Below are positions 1 to 7,791 of a stretch of 64,000 bases of DNA, piece after piece. The stretch is from Nostocoides sp. Its GTDB lineage: Bacteria; Actinomycetota; Actinomycetes; Actinomycetales; Dermatophilaceae. The position numbers were made by a program, and so were the translations under genes. Location of the stretch: the NCBI GenBank assembly GCA_016702415.1, contig JADJEA010000025.1, positions 1 through 64,000 of the forward strand. The letters run 5' to 3'. The notes under the pieces are model-generated. The model searched no databases, had not been told where the DNA came from, and saw only the letters and a list, made by a program, of their open reading frames with translations. How positions within the stretch are numbered: position 1 is the first letter of the stretch; the number at the start of each line of letters is the position of its first letter.

Positions 1-1010
1 TCGAAGCGTTCGAACGCTTCGACGGGGTCCCTCGCCTGGTCCGCTACGACAACTTGAAGACCGCAGCGACGAAGATCTTGAAGGGCCGGGACCGCACCGA
101 GAACGAACGGTTCATCGCGCTGCGCTCGCATTACGGGTTCGAGTCGTTCTTCTGCGAGCCGGGCATCGCCGGGGCCCATGAGAAGGGCGGCGTCGAGGGC
201 GACATCGGCCGGTTCCGCCGCAACCACCTGACCCCGGTCCCCGCGTTCGCCACGCTCGCTGATCTCAACGCCCACCTCGAGGCATGCGACACCGCTGATG
301 GGCAACGCCCGGGTGATCACCGGCGACGGCGCCACGGTCTGGGGCCGAGTTCCATCCGCGCTCGCGCCGAGCAGGCCGAGCGTTGTGGTGCTGCCCGGCG
401 AGCGGTTCGACCCGGGCGCGCTGAGCCGCGGCGGGTCGACACCGCGCCCGGGTGTCTCGTCCGCCAGAACCACTTTCACCGTTCCCGCCTGCCTGGTCGT
501 CGGGCGCGCCACCGTCGAGTGGGCGCCGAGACCGTCACCGTCGCCGACGGCGATGGTCGTGGCCATGCACGAGCGGGGCACCGGCGCAGGCGGCGAGACC
601 GTCCTGTCCCTGACCACTACCTCGAGGTGCTGTGGCGACAACCCGGAGCGCTGCCAGGCTGCGACCGCATTGGCCAGGCCAAGCAGCGGGCGCGTCCCGG
701 CCCGAGCACCAACGAGTTTTGGGACCTGGCCCGCCGCGCCATGGCGATGACCGCCGGCACCCGCCCTGTGCGACGTGCTGCCTCGCCACCGCCCACCACG
801 ACCACGACCGCGCTGACCGAGGGGATCCGACGCCGCCGTCGATCGACAGCGTCGACCCCGGGGGCGTGGTCGCGGTCGAGACCCGACGGCCATCGAGCAC
901 CGCGAACCCGCACCGGCCGTCCGGGCCGGTGCGAGCGGTGCGCCCGGACCCGCCGATCCACGACCAGCGCCCCGCCTGAACCCACCCAGGAAGACCGCTC
1001 AACCCCATGA
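1..1010 (+). pseudogene. istA: IS21-family transposase IstA, 3' part, multiply frameshifted
   Basis: The first 295 bases, open from the window edge, encode the end of the integrase core of an IS21-type IstA transposase. The run contains NLKTA, LRSHYGFESFF and GAHEKGGVEG, which are typical of this family. After about position 295 the homology jumps to another frame (ARVITGDGA, VVVLPGERFDPG) and then switches again several times up to about 1000. The C-terminal half is therefore spread over all three forward frames. The protein would cut and join the IS ends together with the IstB ATPase encoded next. With so many shifts it is almost certainly dead. The 5' end lies outside the window. Confidence 0.8.
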
Positions 1011-1783
1011 GGCCAAAGCCACCGACCATCACCGACACCGCGCGCCGAGGCCGACGCCTGCCGCCGCCCGCGAGCTGCACCGGCCCACCGTCCGCGCCGA
1101 AGCCTCCGGCGACGACGCCGACCCGGCGGATCTCCCACCCGACGTTCCTCGCCGAAGCCCTGCGCATCGAGCTCGACGTCCGTCACGAACGACGACGAGC
1201 CCGCCGGGTCCACGAAGCGAAGCTGCCCCGGATCAAGACCCTCGATGACTTCGACCTGGCCGCCAACGAGAACATCACCCCTGCCACGATCGCCCTTCTC
1301 CGCGACGGCAGCTTCGTCGCCAACAACGAACCCGTCGTGCTGCTCGGCAACTCCGGCACCGGCAAGAGCCACCTCCTCATCGGCACCTGCCTCGCCGCAG
1401 CCGAGAACGGCCGCCGGGTCCGCTACATCACCTGCGCCCAGTTGGCGAACGAGCTCGCCGAAGCCGCCGACGAGCACAACCTGTCCCGCGTCGTGGCCCG
1501 ATACGGCCGCCTGACCTGCTGCGCCTGGACGAACTCGGGTACGTCCACCTCGACCCCTACGGCGCCGAACTCCTCTTCCAAATCATCACCGCACGCGAAG
1601 AACGCGCCCCGGTGGCCATCGCCACCAACCTGCCCTTCTCCGAGTGGGGCAACAGTCTTCCCCGACCCCCGCCTGGCCGCCGCCATCGTCGACCGCGTCA
1701 CTTTCAACGCCCACATCCTCGAAACCGGCACCCAGTCCTACCGCCTCCGCACCAGCAAGACCACCACCCGCCGTCCCCGCTGA
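1007..1783 (+). pseudogene. istB: IS21-family helper ATPase IstB, frameshifted
   Basis: This is the AAA+ helper ATPase of an IS21 element. It overlaps the end of the istA remnant, as is usual for istAB. A Walker A motif GNSGTGKS is visible near position 1350. The Walker B region (LDELGYVHLD) and the stretch ITAREERAPVAIATNLPFSEWG lie in a different frame, from about 1525 to 1665. After that the original frame resumes with VFPDPRLAAAIVDRVTFNAH. Two opposite single-base shifts about 150 bases apart therefore put the catalytic core out of frame. Terminal inverted repeats of the element were not located. They should lie just downstream, between 1784 and 1845. Confidence 0.8.
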
Positions 1784-1845
1784 CCCCCTCAGCCCCAGGG
1801 AGTGGAGCCGAAATTCATGACGACAGATGGGGCCAGAGAACTTGA

Positions 1846-2082
1846 CGAAACCCAAAGGGTGGACACCTGGCGGTCCAAGACGCGGTCACCCACCAGTTGG
1901 GGGCCACGGGCTCGGTCGTACGTCCTTTCGGTCGGCTCCGGCGGACCCGTAACGACGCGGACTATCCCCGCCTGGACAGCCCCGAACTCACCACGGACGA
2001 CATCGATGAGGACCTGCCCAAAGCACGCCAAATCGTCACCGCGATGGCCGCCCTGCTTCCCCACCTGCAACCCTGGCAATAG
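1846..2082 (+). pseudogene. HEPN-like protein, C-terminal fragment
   Basis: The open frame from 1846 to the stop at 2082 contains RRTRNDADYPRLDSPELT followed by an amphipathic helix ending in HLQPWQ. This resembles the C-terminal helix and RxxRxxADY-type motif of HEPN/UPF0332 proteins. There is no convincing ATG, and a stop at 1843 closes the frame on the 5' side. A TTG at 1897 is the only candidate internal start. It sits directly after the IS21 remnant, so the IS probably cut off its N-terminus. No MNT-type nucleotidyltransferase partner is present. The family call rests on motif resemblance only. Confidence 0.45.
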
Positions 2083-2095
2083 CGCCAGCCGCTGG

Positions 2096-2203
2096 TCGCT
2101 CCCCCGCTGGGGCCCACCTTCGGGCGCGCTCTGTGTTGAGACAGACGGACGGGCCCCCGACACCCGGAAACGCTGTCGGGGGCTTACTCGTATGTGGCCG
2201 CCT
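2096..2203 (+). repeat. 108-bp direct repeat, copy 1 (second copy at 5201-5308)
   Basis: This stretch is nearly identical to 5201-5308. It starts with TCGCTCCCCCGCTGGGGCCC, runs through TGTGTTGAGACAGACGGACG and includes a terminator-like hairpin. The second copy follows a tRNA-Arg 3' fragment, so this is probably a duplicated tRNA-downstream segment. The two copies bracket the nagB-nagA genes and the first toxin-antitoxin pair. Confidence 0.8.
2153..2183 (+). terminator. Terminator-like hairpin in repeat copy 1
   Basis: GCCCCCGACA (2153-2162) pairs perfectly with TGTCGGGGGC (2174-2183) around an 11-base loop and is followed by TT. It has the shape of an intrinsic terminator and is duplicated at 5258-5288. 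Confidence 0.6.
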
Positions 2204-2247
2204 TGAGCTTGCGAGAGTCGCGCGGGCGACTTCCGCGGGCTAGTCAA

Positions 2248-2953
2248 CCCGATGCGGTGCTGGGCGTCGCCACCGGATCCAGCCCACTGGGGGTGTAGGA
2301 CGAGCTCGGTCGTCGAGTCGCCGCCGGTCGGCTCAGCCTCCGCTCGCGCTCGCGCCTTCATGCTCGATGAATCCGCCGGGCTGGCGGACGATCGCCCCGA
2401 GCGCTATCGAAAGGTCATCGACCGCGACTTCGTCGCCAAGGTCGACATCGATCCGGCGAACGTGTTCGGACCCGACGGTCGCGCGGCCGACCTGCCGGCG
2501 GCGTGCGCGGCATACGAGCAGGCCATCCGCGCGGCCGGCGGCGTCGACTTGCAGCTGTTGGGAATCGGATCCGATGGCCACATCGCGTTCAACGAGCCCG
2601 GGTCCTCGCTCGCCTCGCGCACCCGGATCAAGTCGCTGACCCGGCAGACCCGAGAGGACAACGCGCGCTTCTTCGGCGGTGACGTCGAGGCGGTGCCACA
2701 CCATTGCCTGACCCAGGGGGTCGGGACGATCCTCGAGGCGCGGCATGTGGTTCTCCTAGCCAGCGGGCGCGAGAAGGCCGAGGCGCTGCACCAGCTGACC
2801 GAGGGGCCGGTCAGTGCGCTGTGGCCAGCCACCGCCCTCCAGTTTCATCCACACGTCACCGTTCTCGTCGACAGCGCCGCTGCCGCACGCCTGCAGCTCG
2901 GCTCCTACTACACCGAGACGTATGCCGCCAAGCCCGCCTGGCAGGGCATCTGA
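2248..2953 (+). pseudogene. nagB: Glucosamine-6-phosphate deaminase, 5' end broken
   Basis: NagB converts glucosamine-6-phosphate to fructose-6-phosphate and ammonia. The body is well conserved: LGIGSDGHIAFNEPG, the TRQTREDNARFF segment and the C-terminal TYAAKPAWQG. The N-terminal phosphate-binding piece DAVLGVATGSSPL lies in another frame at 2251-2289. It is followed by an in-frame TAG, and the sequence then shifts to the frame that carries RARAFMLDE. Sequence upstream of DAVLG does not look like a NagB N-terminus. The family is normally about 260 residues, and the intact frame covers only about 200 of these. An ATG at 2360 could start a truncated product lacking the ATGSS loop, so activity is unlikely. 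The stop overlaps the nagA start (TGATG). Confidence 0.7.
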
Positions 2954-4095
2954 TGGCGACCTCGCCGACACAGCCACAAATCCTGGCGGCAGCGCGGGTC
3001 TTCACCCCAGACGAGCTGTTTTCTCCGGGGTGGGTCGAGGTGGCGAACGGCCGGGTGATGGCCGTAGGCGGCGGTCCGGCCTATCGCTCCGGCGCGGGTA
3101 CGATCGTCGACCTCGGCGACGTCACCATCGCGCCGGGGTTCGTCGACCTGCACGCACACGGCGGTGGCGGCGCGTCATACACGGATGGGGCTCAGGCAGC
3201 CACTTTGGCGCGGGCGATGCACCTCTCCCACGGCAGCACGTCCGGCATGGCGAGCCTGGTGACCGACACGGTGGAACGTCTCGCGGATCAGATCCGTGCG
3301 CTGCGTCCGCTCGTCGACAGGGTCGACCTGCTTGGCGTGCACCTGGAGGGACCGTGGCTCGCGCCGCGCTACCGGGGAGCGCACGACCCCAGTTTGTTGC
3401 GGACGCCGAGCGGCGAGGACGTCGACCGACTGCTGCGAGCGGGCCCCATCGCGATGGTGACCATCGCGCCAGAGGTGCCTGGCGGCCTGGCCGCGATATG
3501 TCGGCTCGTCGATGCCGGTGTCCTCGTGGCCATCGGCCACTCGGATGCCACTTACGCCGAGGCTCGGACTGCCTTTGCGGAGGGAGCCCGCATTCTCACC
3601 CACATGCACAAGGCGCACCGTCCCTTGCACCACCGTGAGCCAGGCCCGGCGCAGGCGGCCTTGGGCAGCCCTGGGGTGATCCTCGAGGTCATCGCCGACG
3701 GTGTGCATGTCCACCCTGCCGTGGTGGCCGACATCCTGCGCACCCGCCCGGGCCGGGTCGCGCTCGTCGCCGACGCGATGGCTGCCGCCGGAGCAGGAGA
3801 CGAGGACTACCGCCTCGGCCCCCTGAACGCGGTGGTGCGCGGCGGGGTCGCCCGAATCGGCGGTCCCGATGGGCCGATCGCGGGCTCGACGCTCACGCTT
3901 GATCGGGCCTTGCGATGGGCCGTCGATTCCGGGGTCGAGTTCTCCGTCGCGCTCTCCGCCGCGACGCGAATCCCCGCCGACGTCATCGGACGTGGCGACC
4001 TGGGACGCCTCACCCCGGGGGCGCGAGCGGACCTCGTCGTCCTCGATCCGAGCCTTCCGGTGACCAGCGTGATGCGCGGCTGTCACTGGATCTGA
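2953..4095 (+). CDS. nagA: N-acetylglucosamine-6-phosphate deacetylase
   Basis: NagA removes acetate from N-acetylglucosamine-6-phosphate in the cytosol, feeding NagB during aminosugar or peptidoglycan recycling. The ATG at 2953 overlaps the nagB stop, which fixes the start and gives 380 residues, the family length. The amidohydrolase pattern is present: HAHGGGG near residue 67, metal ligand Glu132 in HLEGP, His196 in GHSDAT, His217, the DGVHVH segment and catalytic Asp274 in VADAM. One oddity stands out. The family's H-L-[FY]-N-A-M substrate-contact motif reads HMHKAH at 217-222, so the conserved Asn is Lys and the Met is His. With nagB broken next door, the locus may be decaying. No aminosugar transporter or regulator lies beside it. 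Confidence 0.85.
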   Translation: MATSPTQPQILAAARVFTPDELFSPGWVEVANGRVMAVGGGPAYRSGAGTIVDLGDVTIAPGFVDLHAHGGGGASYTDGAQAATLARAMHLSHGSTSGMASLVTDTVERLADQIRALRPLVDRVDLLGVHLEGPWLAPRYRGAHDPSLLRTPSGEDVDRLLRAGPIAMVTIAPEVPGGLAAICRLVDAGVLVAIGHSDATYAEARTAFAEGARILTHMHKAHRPLHHREPGPAQAALGSPGVILEVIADGVHVHPAVVADILRTRPGRVALVADAMAAAGAGDEDYRLGPLNAVVRGGVARIGGPDGPIAGSTLTLDRALRWAVDSGVEFSVALSAATRIPADVIGRGDLGRLTPGARADLVVLDPSLPVTSVMRGCHWI

Positions 4096-4344
4096 CGACC
4101 TTGCCTGGGCGTCGATTCGACCTGACCTGACTGGGCTAGGTGCGCACCGAGTTGTCTCAGCCGTGCAGGATCGGCCTGACGCCAACGCTGGCCCGGTGCT
4201 CGCCAAGGAGCCCGGGCACCAGACAGCGGCAGAGCGAGTTCCCGCGCCAAGAACAATCCCGGATCATCAACGAACAGCCAGTCACTCACACCGGGTCTGG
4301 CGGCCCGCAACCTGAGGCTCGGTGTCACCTACAAGGTGAAGGGG

Positions 4345-4587
4345 CTAAGGCAGCAGGTCCAGGTACTTCTTCCGTGCCGGCATCGCGTGGATGACCATCT
4401 CATCGTCGGGCGTGAGGATCAGAACGACCGTCTCCAGGAGTCGCGCTTGGGTGTCGAACCCCAGACGAAGTTCCCGAGTGGGCGACTCGTCCTGGGTCAG
4501 CGGCTCGATCCATACCGGCCATTCGGCGGCCTGCGCCGCATCCTGGGCGGTGACGCCGTGCTTGAGTGCGCTGGGGTGGACCCTCAC
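4345..4587 (-). CDS. Probable type II toxin of a CopG-type TA pair
   Basis: An 80-residue protein whose ATG overlaps the stop of the upstream ribbon-helix-helix gene by four bases. It contains ELRLGFDTQARLLETVVL and ends in MVIHAMPARKKYLDLL. These features recall small actinobacterial toxins of the BrnT/DUF4258-like type, which are usually encoded just after a CopG-type antitoxin. No catalytic residues can be assigned with confidence. The call comes from size, the MPARKKY-type C-terminus and the tight coupling to the antitoxin. It lies between the two 108-bp repeats, within the accessory region. Confidence 0.6.
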   Translation of the reverse strand: MRVHPSALKHGVTAQDAAQAAEWPVWIEPLTQDESPTRELRLGFDTQARLLETVVLILTPDDEMVIHAMPARKKYLDLLP

Positions 4588-4817
4588 GCCGCGAAATGAG
4601 CCAGTGCGGCCCTGATGGCCTCGGACCGGCTCATCTCGTGCTTGACAGCGGCAGCGTCCAGAGCCGCCAGCTCCTGGGTCGTCAAGCGGACCGCAACCAC
4701 CTGCATCGGCTCGGCCCCTCTTCCGGGACGGCCCCGCCCCCGGTGCTTCAACTCCTCGACGTCGTATCCGGCCTCGGCTTCCTCCGCCCAGGTGCGGATC
4801 TGTTCCTCACTCACCAT
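4584..4817 (-). CDS. Ribbon-helix-helix (CopG-type) antitoxin
   Basis: A 77-residue protein with a C-terminal ribbon-helix-helix domain: the beta strand VVAVRLTTQELAALDAAA is followed by the helix MSRSEAIRAALAHF. The acidic N-terminus (EEAEAGYDVEEL) would be the toxin-binding part. The ATG at 4817 was chosen over longer frames because RHH antitoxins of this type start near this point, and a TATACG -10-like box (4826-4831, minus strand) lies just upstream. That placement implies a nearly leaderless transcript. It presumably represses its own operon and neutralises the product of the next gene. Confidence 0.7.
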   Translation of the reverse strand: MVSEEQIRTWAEEAEAGYDVEELKHRGRGRPGRGAEPMQVVAVRLTTQELAALDAAAVKHEMSRSEAIRAALAHFAA

Positions 4818-5058
4818 GAGCCAATCGTATAACGAAAATTGGGATGGAGCCGTCTCGCTCGGCGGTGGCACGCGATCGGCCCATATACGGCCCACAGACC
4901 CGCCGCAGCAGGTTGGGGACGTGACTCGTCGCGGCACGGACCGACCTGACCCGACACCCGGTCCACGGGGGACGTGACCTGCTACGTTGTCGGACACGAT
5001 GGTGTCGGCTGGTGGCGTGCCGGGTCGACTCCAGGCACCCCGACCGCGTTGGTCCGAA

Positions 5059-5102
5059 GACTACGGATTAGAAGGTTAGGGTTCGAATCCCTTCGGGCGC
5101 GC
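5059..5102 (+). other. 3' half of tRNA-Arg(ACG), probable attachment site
   Basis: The sequence runs from the anticodon loop (CT-ACG-GA, anticodon at 5063-5065) through a perfect T-arm (AGGG TTCGAAT CCCT) to the acceptor strand TCGGGCGCG of an arginine tRNA. No matching 5' half exists upstream: neither a GCGCCCG acceptor strand, a D-arm nor a 5' anticodon stem is present. A tRNA 3' half cut at the anticodon loop is the classic product of integrase-mediated insertion into a tRNA gene (attL/attR). No integrase gene is seen in the window. Confidence 0.65.
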
Positions 5103-5232
5103 TTCACTTCGTTCGCTCCCCCGCTGGGGCCCACCTTCGGGCGCGCTTCACTTCGTTCGCTCCCCCGCTGGGGCCCACCTTCGGGCGCGCTTCACTTCGT
5201 TCGCTCCCCCGCTGGGGCCCACCTTCGGGCGC
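5101..5232 (+). repeat. Three tandem copies of a 44-bp unit
   Basis: Units begin at 5101, 5145 and 5189 with GCTTCACTTCGTTCGCTCCC and end in CACCTTCGGGCGC. They are identical and contiguous, with no spacers. Each unit ends with a copy of the tRNA acceptor tail (TTCGGGCGCG), so the array looks like slippage or repeated recombination at the tRNA 3' end. Confidence 0.9.
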
Positions 5233-5308
5233 GCGCTGTGTTGAGACAGACGGACGGGCCCCCAACACGCGGAAACGCTGTCGGGGGCTTACTCGTGTGC
5301 GGCCGCCT
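5201..5308 (+). repeat. 108-bp direct repeat, copy 2 (first copy at 2096-2203)
   Basis: Nearly identical to 2096-2203, with a few point differences, for example GCCCCCAACA in place of GCCCCCGACA. The 3-kb spacing and same orientation mean recombination between the copies could excise the nagBA and toxin-antitoxin segment. Confidence 0.8.
5258..5288 (+). terminator. Terminator-like hairpin downstream of the tRNA-Arg fragment
   Basis: GCCCCCAACA (5258-5267) and TGTCGGGGGC (5279-5288) form a stem with one mismatch, followed by TT. It is the second copy of the hairpin at 2153-2183 and is probably the original terminator of the tRNA gene. Confidence 0.55.
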
Positions 5309-5420
5309 GGTCCTTTCGTCAGGCCTCGCTTGAGGCCTGGTTCGAGATGGTGATCGTCAGTGGTCCGGCGAGGCGCCGACGAGAAAGAACATGACAGCCG
5401 CGCGCGGAAGCCCAAGACGG

Positions 5421-5693
5421 TCACCGGTACACCCTCGACCGGTGCTCGATGTCGAGGGCCAGGATGACGAGGCGGTCGTCATAGATGTCCACCACGACGC
5501 GCCAGTCCCCTATCCGGTAGCGCCACAACCCGGTCAGCGGACCGGTCAGTCCCTTCCCGCGTGAACGGGGGTCATCGGCCCGTTCGACCTCGGCCAGGTA
5601 GTCGGTGATCCGCTTGGCCATCGGCCGGTCCGTGCGGGCCAGGCTGCGCAGCGCCTTGGCGGCGTCCGGGTGCAGCTCAATCGTCCAGGCCAA
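5421..5693 (-). CDS. RelE/ParE-family toxin
   Basis: A 90-residue protein starting at TTG 5693 (LAWTIELHPDAAKALRSL), overlapping the antitoxin stop by 17 bases. It has the RelE/ParE fold signature: an N-terminal helix with KALRSLAR, GLTGPLTGLWRYRIGDWRV in the centre, and the strand pair VVVDIYDDRLVILALDIEHR with the final Arg-rich tail SRVYR. RelE toxins usually cleave mRNA on the ribosome and ParE toxins inhibit gyrase. The sequence alone does not decide which, although R..IGD.RV is typical of RelE. A longer frame to 5858 exists but would run across the antitoxin gene. Confidence 0.8.
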   Translation of the reverse strand: MAWTIELHPDAAKALRSLARTDRPMAKRITDYLAEVERADDPRSRGKGLTGPLTGLWRYRIGDWRVVVDIYDDRLVILALDIEHRSRVYR

Positions 5694-5907
5694 GCTCGGC
5701 CACCACCTCGGCCAAGGATTCGGTGGCCACCGCTCCTGAGCGCACCTCGCCGACGCGCGCAGCGATGTCGTACTCCCATTCGACCTGCGGCAGACCGCGC
5801 TCGATCGCCTCGCGCAGATAGAACGAGCGCGAGCGGTGCGTCCGCTCGGCAAGGGCATCGAGCCGTCGCTGCGTCTCCTCGGGAATCCGCACGCTCGTGG
5901 TCATCAC
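5677..5907 (-). CDS. Ribbon-helix-helix antitoxin (RelB/CopG-like)
   Basis: A 76-residue protein beginning MMTTSVRIPEETQRRLDAL, a ribbon-helix-helix DNA-binding domain. RSRSFYLREAIERGL is its second helix. The C-terminal acidic segment (SLAEVVAELGLDD) would bind the toxin. The ATG at 5907 is preceded by an AGGAG ribosome-binding site. It is the first gene of the two-gene module and should autoregulate it. Confidence 0.8.
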   Translation of the reverse strand: MMTTSVRIPEETQRRLDALAERTHRSRSFYLREAIERGLPQVEWEYDIAARVGEVRSGAVATESLAEVVAELGLDD

Positions 5908-5960
5908 TGCTCCTGACTGCGATGTATTCGACTGACTACAGCGTATTCATTCTGTCAAGA
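5908..5960 (-). promoter_or_regulatory. Promoter/operator of the RelBE-like module
   Basis: On the minus strand, TTGACA (5953-5958) matches a -35 box. Two GAATAC words lie between it and the AGGAG site, and these direct repeats are a plausible antitoxin-binding site. No good -10 box is found at 17-bp spacing. Further left, 5961-6214 holds nothing recognisable before the transposase remnant. Confidence 0.4.
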
Positions 5961-6214
5961 GCGGGGGCCTCGGGACATAGGTCAGCGGACCAAGCCCAAG
6001 CGCCGGGGCCGGGTGCGCGCCTGAACTCCATGCGGTGCAGCCGGACTTGACCGGGAGTGGCCACGACCACGCCGTGTGTTCCCAGAGCAGTCGGTGCAGG
6101 TGCAGCAGAAGGCCCACGTTCGACGGACGCCAACCACCGCTGAACAGGTAGTCCAGGGCCGCGCCATAGACAGAGCCCCGTGGCGTGGTGGGCTTTGAGG
6201 TGGTCCTCGGTGCC

Positions 6215-7450
6215 CTACTCGCCGCTGTCGATGGCGGCGTGTGCACCAGTATCCACGGCATCGTTGAGCAGTGCCATGGACTCCTCTGAGAGGTAGCGGC
6301 GGTCGCTGGCGATCCATTCGTCGTGCATGTCGATCAGGACCGCTCCGACGAGCCGGATGACGGCGGCGGTGTTGGGGAAGATCCCGACGACCCGGCTGCG
6401 GCTTGATCTCTTTGTTGACCCGTTCAAGGGGGTTGGTCGACCAGATCTTGCGCCAGTGCGCCTTCGGGAACGCGGTGAACGCGAGGACCTCGGACTTGGC
6501 CTGGTCCATCAGTGGCCCGACTTTCGGGAAGGACTTGGCGAGTTGGTCGCGGACCTCGTCCCATGCCGTGCTGACAGCGTCGGGGTCGGGTTGGGAACGA
6601 AGATCGTGCGGAACACCGCGGCGACCATGTCGGCGTGGCTCTTGGGGACGTGAGCCAAGAGGTTACGGGCGAAGTGGACGCGGCACCGTTGGTGTGCCGA
6701 GCCCTGGAAGGAGCGCCTGAGTGCCTTGACCAGGCCGCAGTGTTGGTCGCTGATCACCAAGCGCACCCCGGTCAGGCCGCGCTGCTTCAGCGAGAGCAGG
6801 AACGCCCGCCAGAACGTCTCCTCCTCTGTCGCCGACGTCCAGGCCCAGGACCTGTCGGGTGCCGTCGGCAGCGATCCCGGTCGCGACGATCACGGCCATG
6901 GAGACGACGTGGCCGCCCTTGCCGGGCTTGTTCCGCACGTGCAGGTAGGTCGCGTCCAGGTACACGTACGGGAAGGTGATGTCGGCCAGGGAACGGGTGC
7001 GGAACGCGCCCACCGTCTCATCGAGCTGTTCACAGATCCGGGAGACCTCGGACTGGAGATCCCGGAATCCGCACCAAGCGCCACGACCAGGTCATCGACG
7101 CTGCGGGTGGACACCCGTGGACGTAGGCCTCCCATCACCACCGCGTACAGCGCCTGGTCGATCCGCCGACGGGGTTCAAGGATTGAGGGGAAGAACGAAC
7201 CCTTGCGAAGCTTGGGGATCCGCAGCTCGACATCGCCGGCCTTGGTGGTCAGCAGCTTGGGACGTGAACCATTGCGCTCGGTGACACGGTCCTGGGTGCG
7301 CTCGTAGCGTTGCGCGCCGATCACACCCGCAGCCTCGAACTCGACGAGCTCTTGCAGCACGGTACGGACCGACTCGCGGATCATGTCCACGCCATCGCCG
7401 GCGCGGAACGCCTCCAACAGCTCGGACAGGGCAGACTCGGGTAAGGCCAT
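6215..7450 (-). pseudogene. IS256-family (mutator type) transposase, frameshifted
   Basis: Conserved blocks of an IS256-type transposase occur in order on the minus strand but in different frames. They are an N-terminal part with QRYERTQDRVTERNGSRPK and RIPKLRKGSFFPSIL (7450 to about 7060), the DDE segment ITFPYVYLDATYLHVR (about 6990), LVISDQHCGLVKAL with QRCRVHFARNLLAHVPK (about 6760-6640), the WSTNPLERVNKEIK signature (about 6420), and the tail DMHDEWIASDRRYLSEESM. At least four frame changes are needed to read it as one protein of about 410 residues, so it is inactive. Terminal inverted repeats were not identified. Confidence 0.85.
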
Positions 7451-7791
7451 CGGTGGGTCTCCTTCAGTGGGTGACTTGGTACTTACACACCGAAGATCCC
7501 GCCGATGGCCGCCAACATCACGCAGCCCCGCCGTTGACCCTCAAAACCCACCACCCCAGGGGACTCTCCTGCGCCAAAATAGCCAGCGAGCTCTTGCTCG
7601 CTGCGGTTGCGCAGATGGGCGGCCTTACCGTCGATGATCCGCCTCGCCCGGGCCTGGTCGGCCACGACCAACGCGTGACCGTCGCCAACGCGCTCAAGCT
7701 CCGTCAGGGGGAGCCGTCTGGACGGCGATGGGGGCGACCGTCGAGACGGCTCGGTGGCCGCGGACTCGACCTGCTCGGGTGGGCCGACAAA
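7451..7791. other. Gene-free 341 bp next to the IS256 remnant
   Basis: The first part should hold the transposase promoter and the element end (GGTGGGTCTCCTTCAGTG). The rest, 7500-7790, has short open frames on both strands but none with a recognisable domain, start site or codon pattern. It may be scar sequence between the mobile block and the PucR regulator. Confidence 0.4.

Noticed and set aside
1846..2082. HEPN-MNT toxin-antitoxin module
   Set aside because: Only a C-terminal HEPN-like fragment is present, with no nucleotidyltransferase partner and no start codon in a plausible context.
4096..4344. Short plus-strand frame after nagA (4140-4394)
   Set aside because: It has no ribosome-binding site or homology, and runs into the toxin gene antisense.
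5041..5102. Complete tRNA-Arg gene
   Set aside because: The 5' acceptor strand, D-arm and 5' anticodon stem are missing, so no cloverleaf can form.
5101..5232. Possible CRISPR array
   Set aside because: The 44-bp units are contiguous with no unique spacers, only three copies exist, and no cas gene is present.
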